Source: Paroedura picta (Eukaryota > Chordata > Lepidosauria > Squamata > Gekkonidae). Taken from it: 64,000 nucleotides of DNA. Below are positions 12,601-22,100 of the stretch, in pieces. Under the pieces are notes generated by a model. That model made no database searches, had not been told where the DNA came from, and saw only the letters and a program-made list of their open reading frames with translations. Location of the stretch: contig NC_135371.1 of NCBI RefSeq assembly GCF_049243985.1, positions 4,427,501 through 4,491,500 on the forward strand. Direction: 5' to 3'. The position numbers were made by a program, and so were the translations under genes. Numbering within the stretch: position 1 is the first letter of the stretch; the number at the start of each line of letters is the position of its first letter.

Positions 12601-13959
12601 CAACAGGCTGTCCTCTTCATCCTCCTCTTCTTTAATGTCCATCAAGGGATGCTGCTGCTCGTTTTCAGACAGAGTCATGCCTGCCTTGGAAGCCATTCCA
12701 GCAGCTTCCTCAAAATGCACCTGAAATAGCAGAGAGGGATGGACCGTTTCAGGGCAGAGCAACACAGAGAGTGGGGAACAGTCAGTGGAGGGCTCTTCCC
12801 GCCCACCTGACTATGGCAGATTTGCCAGTACACAATAGGGAGGAAGCAAGATAGAATTTCCTTCAGGTATATTAAAATATCCGTGTTCCACAGAACCCCA
12901 TGGAGAAGGCGCCACCGCCAAAAAGGCCCAAAACATAATGGCAGCCAGAAAACTGTATGGGAGGAGAGAAATGGGAAGGTCTTTTGGCCTCTCCAGGCCA
13001 CACCTTTCACCTGTGAAAATGGTGAGACAGCAGGACTCTTGAGCTTCCAGAACTCAAATACCTGCTGTTCCATTCACCAGCTCCCAGGTGGAGACAGAAT
13101 TACTCCCCACCTAAAAATATCTGGATTCAGCTTTTATGGAAATACTGCGAACAACATGTCTCCCCCTTTTATATGAGCAGAGATCTCCACCTCAAGCCCT
13201 CCCGCACTCAGGGCCCACACAGCATAAAAGTCTTACCTGCTTCTCCTGCCTCAGGAGGAGTGTCTCGGCCAGGGCCACCGCCTGGGAGCAGCTCTGGGGG
13301 CCGCTCTCCCTCACCTGGCTCTGTATCTCCAGGGGCAGAACAGTCAGCAGTTGCTCCAGGATCAAGAGCTCCAGGATCTGCTCCTTGCTGTGGTTCTCCA
13401 CCCTCAGCCACCCACGGCACATTTGCTGCAGTTGATTGTAAGCCCCCCGTGGCCCCTCAGCCTCCTGGTAGCAGAAACCCCTGAACTGTTGACGCTGTTT
13501 CTCCTGGCTGAGGGCATCCCCTTGTAAGATGGCTTCCTTCACTTTCCCATAATCCTCTTGGTCTCTGGCATCCAGACTGTTAAAGGCTTGCTCGGCTACT
13601 CCGCTGAGGGCCGGCAGGAGTCGGGTCGCCCACTCTTCCTGGGGCCATCGACAGGCTTCAGCCACTTGCTCAAAGGAGGCCAGGAAGGCCTTGGCGTCCT
13701 CCCAGGGAGAAGGTTTCTCTGGCAAGGGGGGGATTGCCCATGGAGAGTGAAGGTTCTCCATGGTCCTGAGGAACTCCTTCCACTGAGTTTCCCACTGCTC
13801 GAGGGACAGGGGACCCTCCACTCCAGGTGGACTCATCAGATCTCTTGGTCTCCTCTCCAAGATTCCCTTCATACTTCCAGCCTGGAGGACTTGAGGGGTT
13901 TCTGTGGTCCACTCTGACACCTCCCCTGAGTTGGGGCGTGTGGGAGTCTTCTCTTCCAT
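9606..13959 (-). CDS. SCAN zinc-finger gene 2 (complete, 11 intact C2H2 fingers)
   Basis: The coding exons are 13237-13959 (241 codons), 12600-12720 (121 nt) and 9606-10966. Joined, they give an open frame of 734 residues. Start MEEKTP follows the acceptor tttgcag at 13992; a longer upstream frame is intronic. Exon 1 holds the capsid-like stretch and SCAN ([16 protein letters not shown]). Exon 2 has HFEEAAG and MDIKEEE, an IKEE SUMO-type motif. The last exon starts with an acidic linker and then carries 11 complete C2H2 fingers, after one finger lacking a Cys (SPECGKSF) and one degenerate one (CSESRKSL). One intact finger has lost its core Phe (CSECGNSSYW). Typical TGEKPFEC linkers join the rest. 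The separate lone-finger exon of genes 3-8 is missing here, and exon 2 joins the array exon directly in phase 1. The product is expected to be a nuclear, DNA-binding, SCAN-dimerising protein. Its target is unknown. Confidence 0.87.
11107..11325 (+). repeat. tRNA-derived SINE in intron 2 of gene 2
   Basis: It shows an A-box-like start (gccagcatggtgtcatggt) and the B-box-like ggtttgattcc at 11161, then ctctctcagcctcacctacc and a gggaaggtgactg tail. It is the same family as 61290-61565. Confidence 0.7.
11354..11639 (+). repeat. Sauria-type SINE, full length, with target duplication
   Basis: It starts gagcctcttgtggcgcaggg, has the B-box-like gagttcaatcc at 11425, the family block ctcaaggttgactcagcc, and ends in cctttaccttt. 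A 14-bp duplication taatattgttctta flanks it (11340-11353 and 11640-11653). The clean duplication suggests a fairly recent insertion. Confidence 0.8.
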
Positions 13960-15250
13960 TTCCACCTCAGAACGATCCCTCAGGAATGGTGCTGCAAAAC
14001 AGAAATTTATCGTTTCCCAGAATGGCCTTTTCCCTGGACCCAATGAGAGAGAGAGAAGAGACTTGTCAGCTGGTGGTGGGTTGGAGCCACGTGAGTCCTT
14101 CCCCATTCGACACATCTCATATACAAAACTGCAGCATGTCCTGCATCTTGCACTACTGCAATAAAGGTATAAATGAAAAAGCTAATTTAAAGGTCTAGGA
14201 TTTATTTTAACGGCTACCCTCAGCACTTTACCAGCTTGGCCCCGCTTATGGTTTCTCCTGGGAAGAGCTGTGAAATTGCCTTGTCAGCAAACATCACCCC
14301 AAGATGGAGTCCCCCAAAGCTGCCTTTTCATCTTTCTGGCCCTCGGTCTGCAGAACTATTCGGTTCATTTCAAGCCACATTTACTCAGTACGGCTCAGGA
14401 TAGATTACACACTAAAAAGAATAGTTTTTTAAAACGTTCACTCAATTAGCATCATCCAACGTGAAAATCACACCAGGGATCCCTTCTCAACAAAACATCC
14501 TCCAGAAAAGTTCCTTCTTATGCCGTCAGAGAAAACACAGTCAGGTGGGAGGCTGGCAGGAACTTGGACACCTTGCCTAGGAGGCTACAGGCTTCCCATA
14601 ATTTCCTTCCTTCCCCGAAGGAGCTTCCCACCCACTGCAGGTAAGGCACCTGACCCCTTGTTTTGGGGAGCAGGCCTTGAAGAGAAAGGACTTCTGACCT
14701 CTCCCCATACCCAAGTTCTCCATTGGGGATTCTCCTGGTCTCCCTGCACAATGGGGTGGGGGTAAAAATGTTACATATCAGGAGACATTAAGGAATTGGG
14801 GTGGGGGTCCCTTGATGACCCCAGAGGAATCCCATCTGCCATCTCCACCAAAGGGGGACCTCCTCTCCCCCCACACACATCTCATTTAGCAACAGCAGGA
14901 AGAACAAGGGGCTGCAGTCTGCCCAGCCGGGCTGCCTCTTTCCCCAGAGGCGCCCCCGGGGACCGGGTCTGCTCCCAGCCCCAGGAAGAAGCTCAGTGGG
15001 GGGAGACCCAGAGAGGGGGAAGGTCCCCTCCTCTCCCTCCCAGCCCCACAGCACACTCCCCGCCCCCACCCTGGAGACCCCGCACCCTTTCCTCGCGGTT
15101 GCCAAGCGACCGGGAGAATACTCCCGCTTCCCCTCTGCAGAGCCCTCCGAGGAGCCGGATCCCCTCCCGGCTTCTCCCGTGCAGGGATCCCGATCCCTCC
15201 CGGGGGGCAGAGACCCACAGAGACCCCCCCTTCTCCCCCCTGATCTTTAC

Positions 15251-15385
15251 CCTTCCTGCCTCTCCCCCCCGTCCAGCCCCCGCCTCGGTCCTCCAGCCAA
15301 GCTTTTCCCGAAAGGCGGAAGTGGGAGGGCTGGTGGGGGCTCTCTAGGAAGCGCCGCTCTATCGTCTTAACCCTCTGAAGCCCCG
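15251..15385 (-). promoter_or_regulatory. Gene 2 noncoding exon 1 and promoter core
   Basis: On the minus strand AGGGTTAA (15367-15374) is followed 16 bases later by TTCCTAGA (15342-15349). The exon then runs to a GTAAAG donor just below 15251. The surrounding 14890-15470 is GC- and CpG-rich. Intron 1 runs from there to the SCAN exon at 13991. I see no other exon in it. Confidence 0.65.
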
Positions 15386-15603
15386 AAAGGCCAAGAAGCC
15401 AAACCGTCCTGCTGGAGAAGCGCTCCCTCGGAGCCCCGTCGTGTCCCCTGCCCTGTCCTGCAGGTTTAACGAGGCCGGGAGATGGCCTGGAGGTCTCCCG
15501 CCCGGAAGAGCCTGCTTCAGGGTTGACAGCCACAAAACCCCAAGGAGGGTGGTAGAGCAGCTGGCGAGGAAGGCGCCCTGCTCATGCTCAGCCAGTGAAA
15601 ACT

Positions 15604-15815
15604 ATAAAATCAGAGTCCACTTGGGCACCTTTGAGACCAACAAAGATTTGTTCAAGGTGTGAGCTTTCGAGTGCAAGCACTCTTCTTCAGACTGAGGAAG
15701 GGTGCTTGCACTCGAAAGCTCACGCCTTGAATAAATCTTTGTGGGTCTTAAAGGTGCCCGGCTGGACCCTGATTTTATTGTGCTTCTTCAGACCAACACG
15801 GCCATTTGAATCTAT
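15604..15815. repeat. Foldback pair of an interspersed repeat
   Basis: The left arm (aaaatcagagtccac ... gcaagcactcttcttcagac) and the right arm (gtgcttgcactcgaaagctc ... tgattttattgtgcttcttc) are inverted copies of one another with almost no loop. It is the same family as at 2800 and 3672. Class uncertain. Confidence 0.65.
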
Positions 15816-15984
15816 CTAGTGAAAACTAGTTTGTGGCTCCAAACGCAGCCCAGAACCTGAGCTGAGAAGGAACCCTCTTTCAAATTCTTTACACCTATTG
15901 GCTGGGAGCCACCTTCTACATGATTGAACTCCCAAGTTATTTTTAAAAATCCATCCCTAAAGTTAGCAAACAGAACAAGCTCCA

Positions 15985-16412
15985 AGGCAGCCTTTCTCAA
16001 CATTTTTACCATTGAGAACCCCCTGAAACATGCGTCAAGCTTCCAGAAACCCCAGAAGTGGCACAATTTGGTTGGGAAGCATAGCTGTGGATACACCCAC
16101 CCAGGGGCCTTCCCCTTTTTACCCTCTGCAGCAGTGGTAGTCAAACTGCGGCCCTCCAGATGTCCATGAACTACAATTCCCATGAGCCCGGCTGGCAGGG
16201 TCTCATGGGAATTGTAGTCCATGGACATCTGGAGGGCCGCAGTTTCACTACCCCTGCTATGCAGCGTCATCATTGGACTTTGGGGGGGGGGGTCAACATA
16301 TATGGCCATATCAGCTGATGAATGTTTAGCAAATTTAAATACATATATACACAAAAGATAATTAACTCTGACCCATTCAAGAAACACTCCCAGGACGGGC
16401 AAGAAGGCCTGC
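15985..16412 (+). repeat. Unnamed interspersed repeat, second copy
   Basis: It begins gcagcctttctcaacatttt and continues gaaaccccagaagtggcac and gggaagcatagctgtg, matching 6983-7288. It is split by a MITE at 16132-16256. Its class is not recognised. Confidence 0.5.
16132..16256. mobile_element. Palindromic hAT-type MITE, copy 4
   Basis: The palindrome is about 125 bp. The flanking octamers ctctgcag (16124-16131) and ctatgcag (16257-16264) differ at one base, so this is an aged target duplication. Confidence 0.8.
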
Positions 16413-16983
16413 CCTAGGGACTACCTGGGGAAAAAACCTTTCATATTTTCTCAGCTACAGGGGGGTGGAGAGTTGGGCCTGTTTCTAAAGAGGGAATCTT
16501 GACCTGATCCGGCAGCAGAGTCAAAGATCTGAAGCATGTCCCTAATTGATTCCAGCAGTAATCAACCCAAACTTCTTCGCTTCTACAAGAGTTTGATTAT
16601 TGGAGAGTTTGGCAGGAACCTCACCAGTTGACAGAGCTCCCTTTCTCCACCAAGTTCTGACTCTGTGCACCCATGCCTGATGGACATGATGACAAGGAAC
16701 CACTCAACAACTCAAGTGACAGAAGAAAGAGTGACACGTTGGGCCCTGGGGACAAGCAGGGGGCTGCCAGGGGTAGGGTTGGTGGCACTCTGACCGGGAT
16801 CATCTCTTCTTTCGAGCTCAAGAGGGACTCCAACTGGAGACAGCCTGACATCCCCCTGCTGGAACATGGCTGCCAGATATTCCGGTTCCAAGGACTGGCT
16901 GCCCCGATGGGTAGAGGCACCTGGAGTTAAATAATGACAGCTCACCTCCAGGTTATAAAGATCAGCTCACATGAGAGAGTCAC

Positions 16984-17026
<43 letters not shown>

Positions 17027-17028
17027 GT
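16984..17028 (+). repeat. (AAT)n microsatellite
   Basis: About 14-15 uninterrupted taa/aat units lie directly before a Sauria-type SINE. The same aataataatagt string recurs right after that SINE, so the SINE inserted into the microsatellite. Confidence 0.9.
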
Positions 17029-17030
17029 AC

Positions 17031-17257
17031 ATGAGGTTGGGAGTTCAATCCCAGCAGCCGGCTCAAGGTTGACTCAGCCTTCCATCCTTCCGAGGTCGGT
17101 AAAAAGAGTCCCCAGCTTGCTGGGGGGTAAACGGTAATGACTGGGGAAGGCACTGGCAAACCACCCCGTATTGAGTCTGCCATGAAAACGCTTGAGGGCG
17201 TCACCCCAAGGGTCAGACATGACCTGGTGCTTGCACAGGGGATACCTTTACCTTTTT
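17031..17257 (+). repeat. Sauria-type SINE, 5'-truncated
   Basis: It shares gggagttcaatcccagc, ctcaaggttgactcagcc and the ctttaccttt end with the full copy at 11354-11639, but lacks the first 50 or so bases. Confidence 0.78.
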
Positions 17258-17320
17258 AATAATAATAGTGCTCACCGCCCTTTGTTCCACCCTTCTTCCT
17301 GGGGCAGCCTCACTTCCCAG

Positions 17321-17330
17321 CCAATCACAG
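17321..17330 (+). promoter_or_regulatory. CCAAT element of gene 3 promoter region
   Basis: ccaatcacag is followed by atccaactct. Gene 7 has the same ccaatcacagatccag at 45710. In genes 4-6 and 8-9 the matching place reads ccaaccacag, so the box is not kept in all copies. In gene 3 a CR1 insertion now separates it from the core. Confidence 0.4.
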
Positions 17331-17404
17331 ATCCAACTCTTAACTGACAGCCCCCCTCCCCCTTTAGCCCAGCCTTCCGGTCCCCACATGCAAAGTCCCC
17401 AGGG

Positions 17405-17631
17405 CGCATCCCAGGCCCTGCACGAAATCCTTGGCTTGCTAGAGCCAGTAGTTCAGCAGTGGAATAGGCTGCCTAAGGAGGTGGTGAGCTCCCACTCACT
17501 GGGAGTCTTCAAGCAAAGGTTGGATACACACTTTTCTTGGATGCTTTAGGATGCTTTGGGCTGATCCTGCGTTGAGCAGGGGGTTGGACTAGATGGCCTG
17601 TATGGCCCCTTCCAACTCTATGGTTCTATGT
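17405..17631 (+). repeat. CR1 LINE 3' end inserted in gene 3 upstream region
   Basis: It contains ggctgcctaaggaggtggtg, ggttggactagatggcctg and the tail ccaactctatggttctatg. Genes 4-6 lack it at the matching place (24675, 31632, 38585), so it postdates the first unit duplications or marks the array edge. Confidence 0.75.
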
Positions 17632-17920
17632 ATGAGAGCCAAGGGCGCGCCTTGCATGAGCCCCATGGAGGGGTGCTGCCTGGCGTTGGGAGGAGGGGAA
17701 GGGTTGGGTGCAGCCCCGTCCAGCCCCTTCCCGCTCCTGGAGTCACAGCAGCTGCCAAGAATAATAGAATCATAGGATGGATGGGGGATGGGAGGATGGG
17801 AGGATGGGGGATCCTTAAAGAACGTGCGCCTTTCCTTACATTTCCTTTTCTTTATGGGATTGGAAGGATGGGGGACCCTTAAAGGTAGGAGACTTGGTCT
17901 GGGACTCCAGCGGTCATCAA

Positions 17921-18028
17921 AGGGTTACGTGGGCCACAGAGTTGGGATTCCTAGACCGGAGGAGAAGGGGGTGGAGAATGCCCGGAGCCCGCCAGTTTCG
18001 CTTTCGGAAGAGCTGCAGGACGGGAAGG
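17921..18028 (+). promoter_or_regulatory. Gene 3 promoter core and noncoding exon 1
   Basis: AGGGTTAC (17921) and TTCCTAGA (17948-17955) are 19 bases apart. They are followed by a GC-rich exon ending at a GTGAGA donor (18029). Intron 1 (18029-19067) holds an antisense CR1 piece at about 18440-18650 that is shared by all plus-strand units. Confidence 0.65.
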
Positions 18029-19152
18029 GTGAGAATCTGCAGGGGGGGAGGGGGGGTAGAAACCCCTGCAAGGGCGTCTCTCTGGGTCCCACGTGCAGAG
18101 GGTGCATATGTCAGGCTGGAGGGTTCCTGGGTCTGGCCCCTTGAACTGGGGATGGGTTTGGAGAAAGGAGCAGGAGGGGACCCTTGAAGACAGCGTCTGA
18201 GATCAGGAAATTCCACATTTTAATCTCTGTATAAAATATTTCCTTTTGTCTATCCTGGACCTATTGCCCACCAGTTTCATTTGGTGCTCTCAGAGTTCTT
18301 GTATTTTGACAAAGGAAGAAAAAGTTGTTATTCTGTCTCTCCCATGTGTAACTTTAAACCCCTATCATTATAACTTTGAACCCCCTTTGAGCATCCCTTT
18401 TCTAAACTTTAAAGTCTCGGGCTCTTTCGCCTTTTGATATAGGGAAAGGGCTCCAGCCCCCTCAGTCATTTAGGTCGCCCTCCTCTGTACTTTTTCCAGT
18501 CCTTGCAATGACTTTTTGGAGATCTGGTGACCAGAACTGGGCACAGTATTCCAAATGAGGTTGTACCATAAATCTACCATAGATGTATACAGGGGCATTA
18601 CAATATTCGCTTTTTTATTGTTTTCCTAATAATCCCTAAAATAAAATTTGCCTTTTTCTTTTGCACAGAAGAGATCCATGGCTCTTTTTTAGCCTCCCCT
18701 CTCAAATCAACCAAAGGACTTGGATAGACTCCAGAGAAGGGGAGGCCTTGATTGCATTCCACAAGGGACAGACTTTGAAGACAGCTTTTAAGTTCAGAAA
18801 ATACAGAAACACTATAGCTCAATTACTATCCAGACTTAGGCAAAGAGAGAATGCTGAGTTTCAGCTCTTGAAAGTGCCCCCTTCCCTCCCCCACTACTTT
18901 CCTGCTTCATAATTTAAAAGCATATGCATATAAAGGCATACTGAGATCTCTTGGCATACGTTTCCGGAACATGGGAAGAAGAATAATGAGGGGGGGGGTC
19001 CATAAAACCAGAGGCTGAGGAACTAACTGTGTCTCTTCTGTCTTTCCTGTATGTGTCTTTACTGCAGGGAGAAGCTCAGAGTGAAAAAGGATAACAGATT
19101 CTAGATCTTCAGTTGTGAAGAACCAACTCTGAGTGATTATTCAAAGTTAGAG

Positions 19153-22100
19153 ATGGCAAAAGACACTCCCAGAGGCAACAAATTTGGGGAGGCAAGAAGA
19201 ATAGCTCCTCACATCCTTCAGGATGGGAGTAGTAGAGAATTTCTGCAAGGGAGGCTTGGAGAAGCCAAGAATCAGCCAGCTGGGGATGGTTCCCTTTCTC
19301 TCACTCAGTGGGAGACCCAGTGGCAGGAGTACCTCAGGATGGTGGAAAAGCCTCACTTTCCATGGGGATTTCCCCCCTTGCCTGAGAAACCTTCTCCCTG
19401 GGAAGATGCTAAAATGTTTCTGGCCTCCTTTGAGCAAGTGGCCGAAGCCTGTCGGTGGCCCCAGGAAGAGTGGGTGACCCGACTCCTGCCAGCCCTCAGT
19501 GGAGAAGCCAAGTGGCCCTTTAACAGCCTGGATGTCCCAGACAGAGAGGATTATGGGAAAGTGAAAGCAGCCATCTTGCGAGGGGATGCCCTGCTCCGGG
19601 AGAAGCAGCGTGAAGAGTTCCGACGTTTCTGCTACCAGGAGGCCGAGGGTCCCCGGGGTGCCTACAGCCGACTGAGGGAAATGTGCCACGGGTGGCTGAG
19701 GGTGGAGAATCACAGCAAGGAGCAGATCCTGGAGCTCCTGGTCCTGGAGCAACTGCTGAATGTCCTTCCCCTGGAGATCCAGAGCTGCGTGAGGGAGAGC
19801 AGCCCCCAGAGCTGCTCCCAGGCGGTGGCCCTGGCTGAGGAGCTCCTCTTGAGGCTGGAGAAGGAGGTGAGGTCCATCTGCTCTGTAGGTCCTGAGTGTG
19901 GGAGGGCCTGAGGTGGAGCTTTGGCTGAGACCTTTGTCCATATTGGGGTGGGGGGAGGCAGAAGGGGAGTGCAAGGGCATGATGGGAAGGTCAGTTGCTT
20001 CATTCCCCTGGGAGTGGAATCCAGAGTTTTGAGATTGGGGAGTGGGAACCAGAATATGGGCCAGTGTTGAGGTAGCCCCTCCCCCGGATCAAGTGGGTCT
20101 TGTGGTTCTGAGAGCTCAAGCTTGTTGCCCTCTGCTGCCATCTCTGCAGGTGACAGGGTGGTCTGGGGAGTCCTGAAGACCTCCTCCCATCTCCCTCCTG
20201 GTGTAGTTGTGAGAGCTAGCATGGGTTGGTGGTTAAACAGCAGTGGACTCCTTAACATGGAGGACCAGGTTTGATCCCCCACTCCTCCACATACAACCAG
20301 CTGTGTGACCTGGGTTATTCCAAGAACAATTATCTCAGAGCTTTCTCAGTTCCACCTAACTACCTCACGGGGTATATGTTGTGAAGAGGGGAAAGGGAAG
20401 GTGTTTGTAAGTTGCTTTGAGACTCCCCCGGGTAGTGAAAAGCAGGGTACAAAAATCAGCTCTTGGTGGCTGCCGTAATGTCTTGGGCCTTCTTGGTGGT
20501 GGGTTTTCTTTCCTTTTGTTTCCTTTTGTTTCCCTTCCTTCCTTCCTTCCTTCCTTCCTTCCTTCCTTCCTTCCTTCCTTCCTTCCTTCCTTCCTTCCTT
20601 CCTTCCTTCCTCTCTCTCTCCCTCTCACACACACACACACACCTTCTTTCCTTTTTTGTTATATTTTATTATGCCACCCTCTGAAAAAGCTCTGCCCTGC
20701 TTTCTCCATGTTATGTACCAATGAACCATCTAAGCTCAGTGTGGAGGAAAGAAACCTACTCTGTTTGCCCCCACACACACACACACACTTATCACTCTGC
20801 TCTGAAAGGGTCCCTCTCTTTTGCTGCAGGTTCCTTTGGAGGAGGCCGCTGGGAGCATGTCTGAGGCCAGTCAGGATCCATCTGTGACTGAGTGGAGGCA
20901 TCTCTTGATGGACATCAAAGAAGAGGAGGCCAGAGATTGCAGCTTGCTGGGTAATTAGGGAGGGCGGCCTTCAAGGGCCTGAGACTGGAATCATTCTTGG
21001 GCTGAGTCCGAAAGATTCTCTCGCTTCAAGAGCTACTGATCCCAATCCTTAGATTCTCCAGAGGATTTGATTTAATTGGGAGAGGGGCCGGTGAATTAAG
21101 GGAGAACCTCTTGTATGAAGTCCCATCATCTTTTCCCTACTGGGGTTATGTAAGACCCCTTTGGGCCTTCCCAGTTTTTTGCCCTCTCTTGTCTCCAGAA
21201 ATCAAGGGCTGAATATCAATGCAAGCTTCATGTTGCACCTTTCACAAAACTCTCTGGACTTTATGACGTCCCCAGTTAAAAGAACACGGCTGTAGGTAAT
21301 GGGAGGGACCTCTGCCTGTGCCCCTGGAGAGATGCTGCCAGTCGGAACAGACAATACTGACCCTGAAAGTCCAAGGGTCGGATTCAGCATAAGGGAGATT
21401 TATTTGTGTTCATGGACACTGCAAGTCACATAGGGAGTGGTGGGGAACAAATCTTAAACCCCTTTTCCACATAAGCAGTACACTATGGGGTGCTTTTTGG
21501 GGGGGGTGAGGAGAGCCAAAAGATAAAATGGACCCATTGATGGGCCAGGCCAGGCTGAAGGTGAGGTCAACTCCCACCTTTGGGGATGAAGGAGGCTGTG
21601 AGGTGGGAATAAAGATACACACCAGGAGATAGGAGAGATTGGTCTGAGTTTCTGGCGGGACTGCTCATGGGACCTCTCTTCATTCTAGCCGGAGAATTCC
21701 AGGGGTCATCATTGGAAAATGCTGAGGAGGAAATGTCTAAAGGAAGCTCTGGGGATCCAGGTGGAATGAAGAGGAAGGAGGGAACCAACACCCCCGAGAA
21801 GAGGGATAAACGTATCGCTTCCCAAGGAGGAGGACGCTGCCAGGAAATCCCAGCCCAAGAAGAAAGTCCTTCCCAAAACAGAAATAATGAAGACCTTAGT
21901 TCTAAAAAGGGAATCCACGGCAAGGACAAAGAAAACATACGTTTGTCTTTTGGAGAGACTTGTATTCAGAGAAGGAGTCTTGTTCTCCAGGAACAAATTC
22001 ATTCCGGAGAGAAACCGTATCACTGCTTGGAGTGTGGAAAGCGCTTCAGTCGTCAAGCTGCTCTTACTTCGCATCAAAGAATTCACTCAGGTGAGAAGCT

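Noticed and set aside
19147-19980. Long antisense open frames (about 260-290 codons) opposite every SCAN exon
   Set aside because: They follow the codon bias of the sense exon in each copy, rich in Leu, Gln, Pro and Ser from the sense Glu/Gln/Arg codons, and run past exon borders. The sense frame explains their conservation.
20417-20887. 156-codon frame with repeated Pro-Ser-Phe-Leu
   Set aside because: It is a translation of the (CCTT)n microsatellite and SINE tail in an intron.
20830-20950. Calling exon 2 a KRAB box
   Set aside because: Only the first few residues fit; the core of KRAB-A (EEW and MLENY-type parts) is absent.
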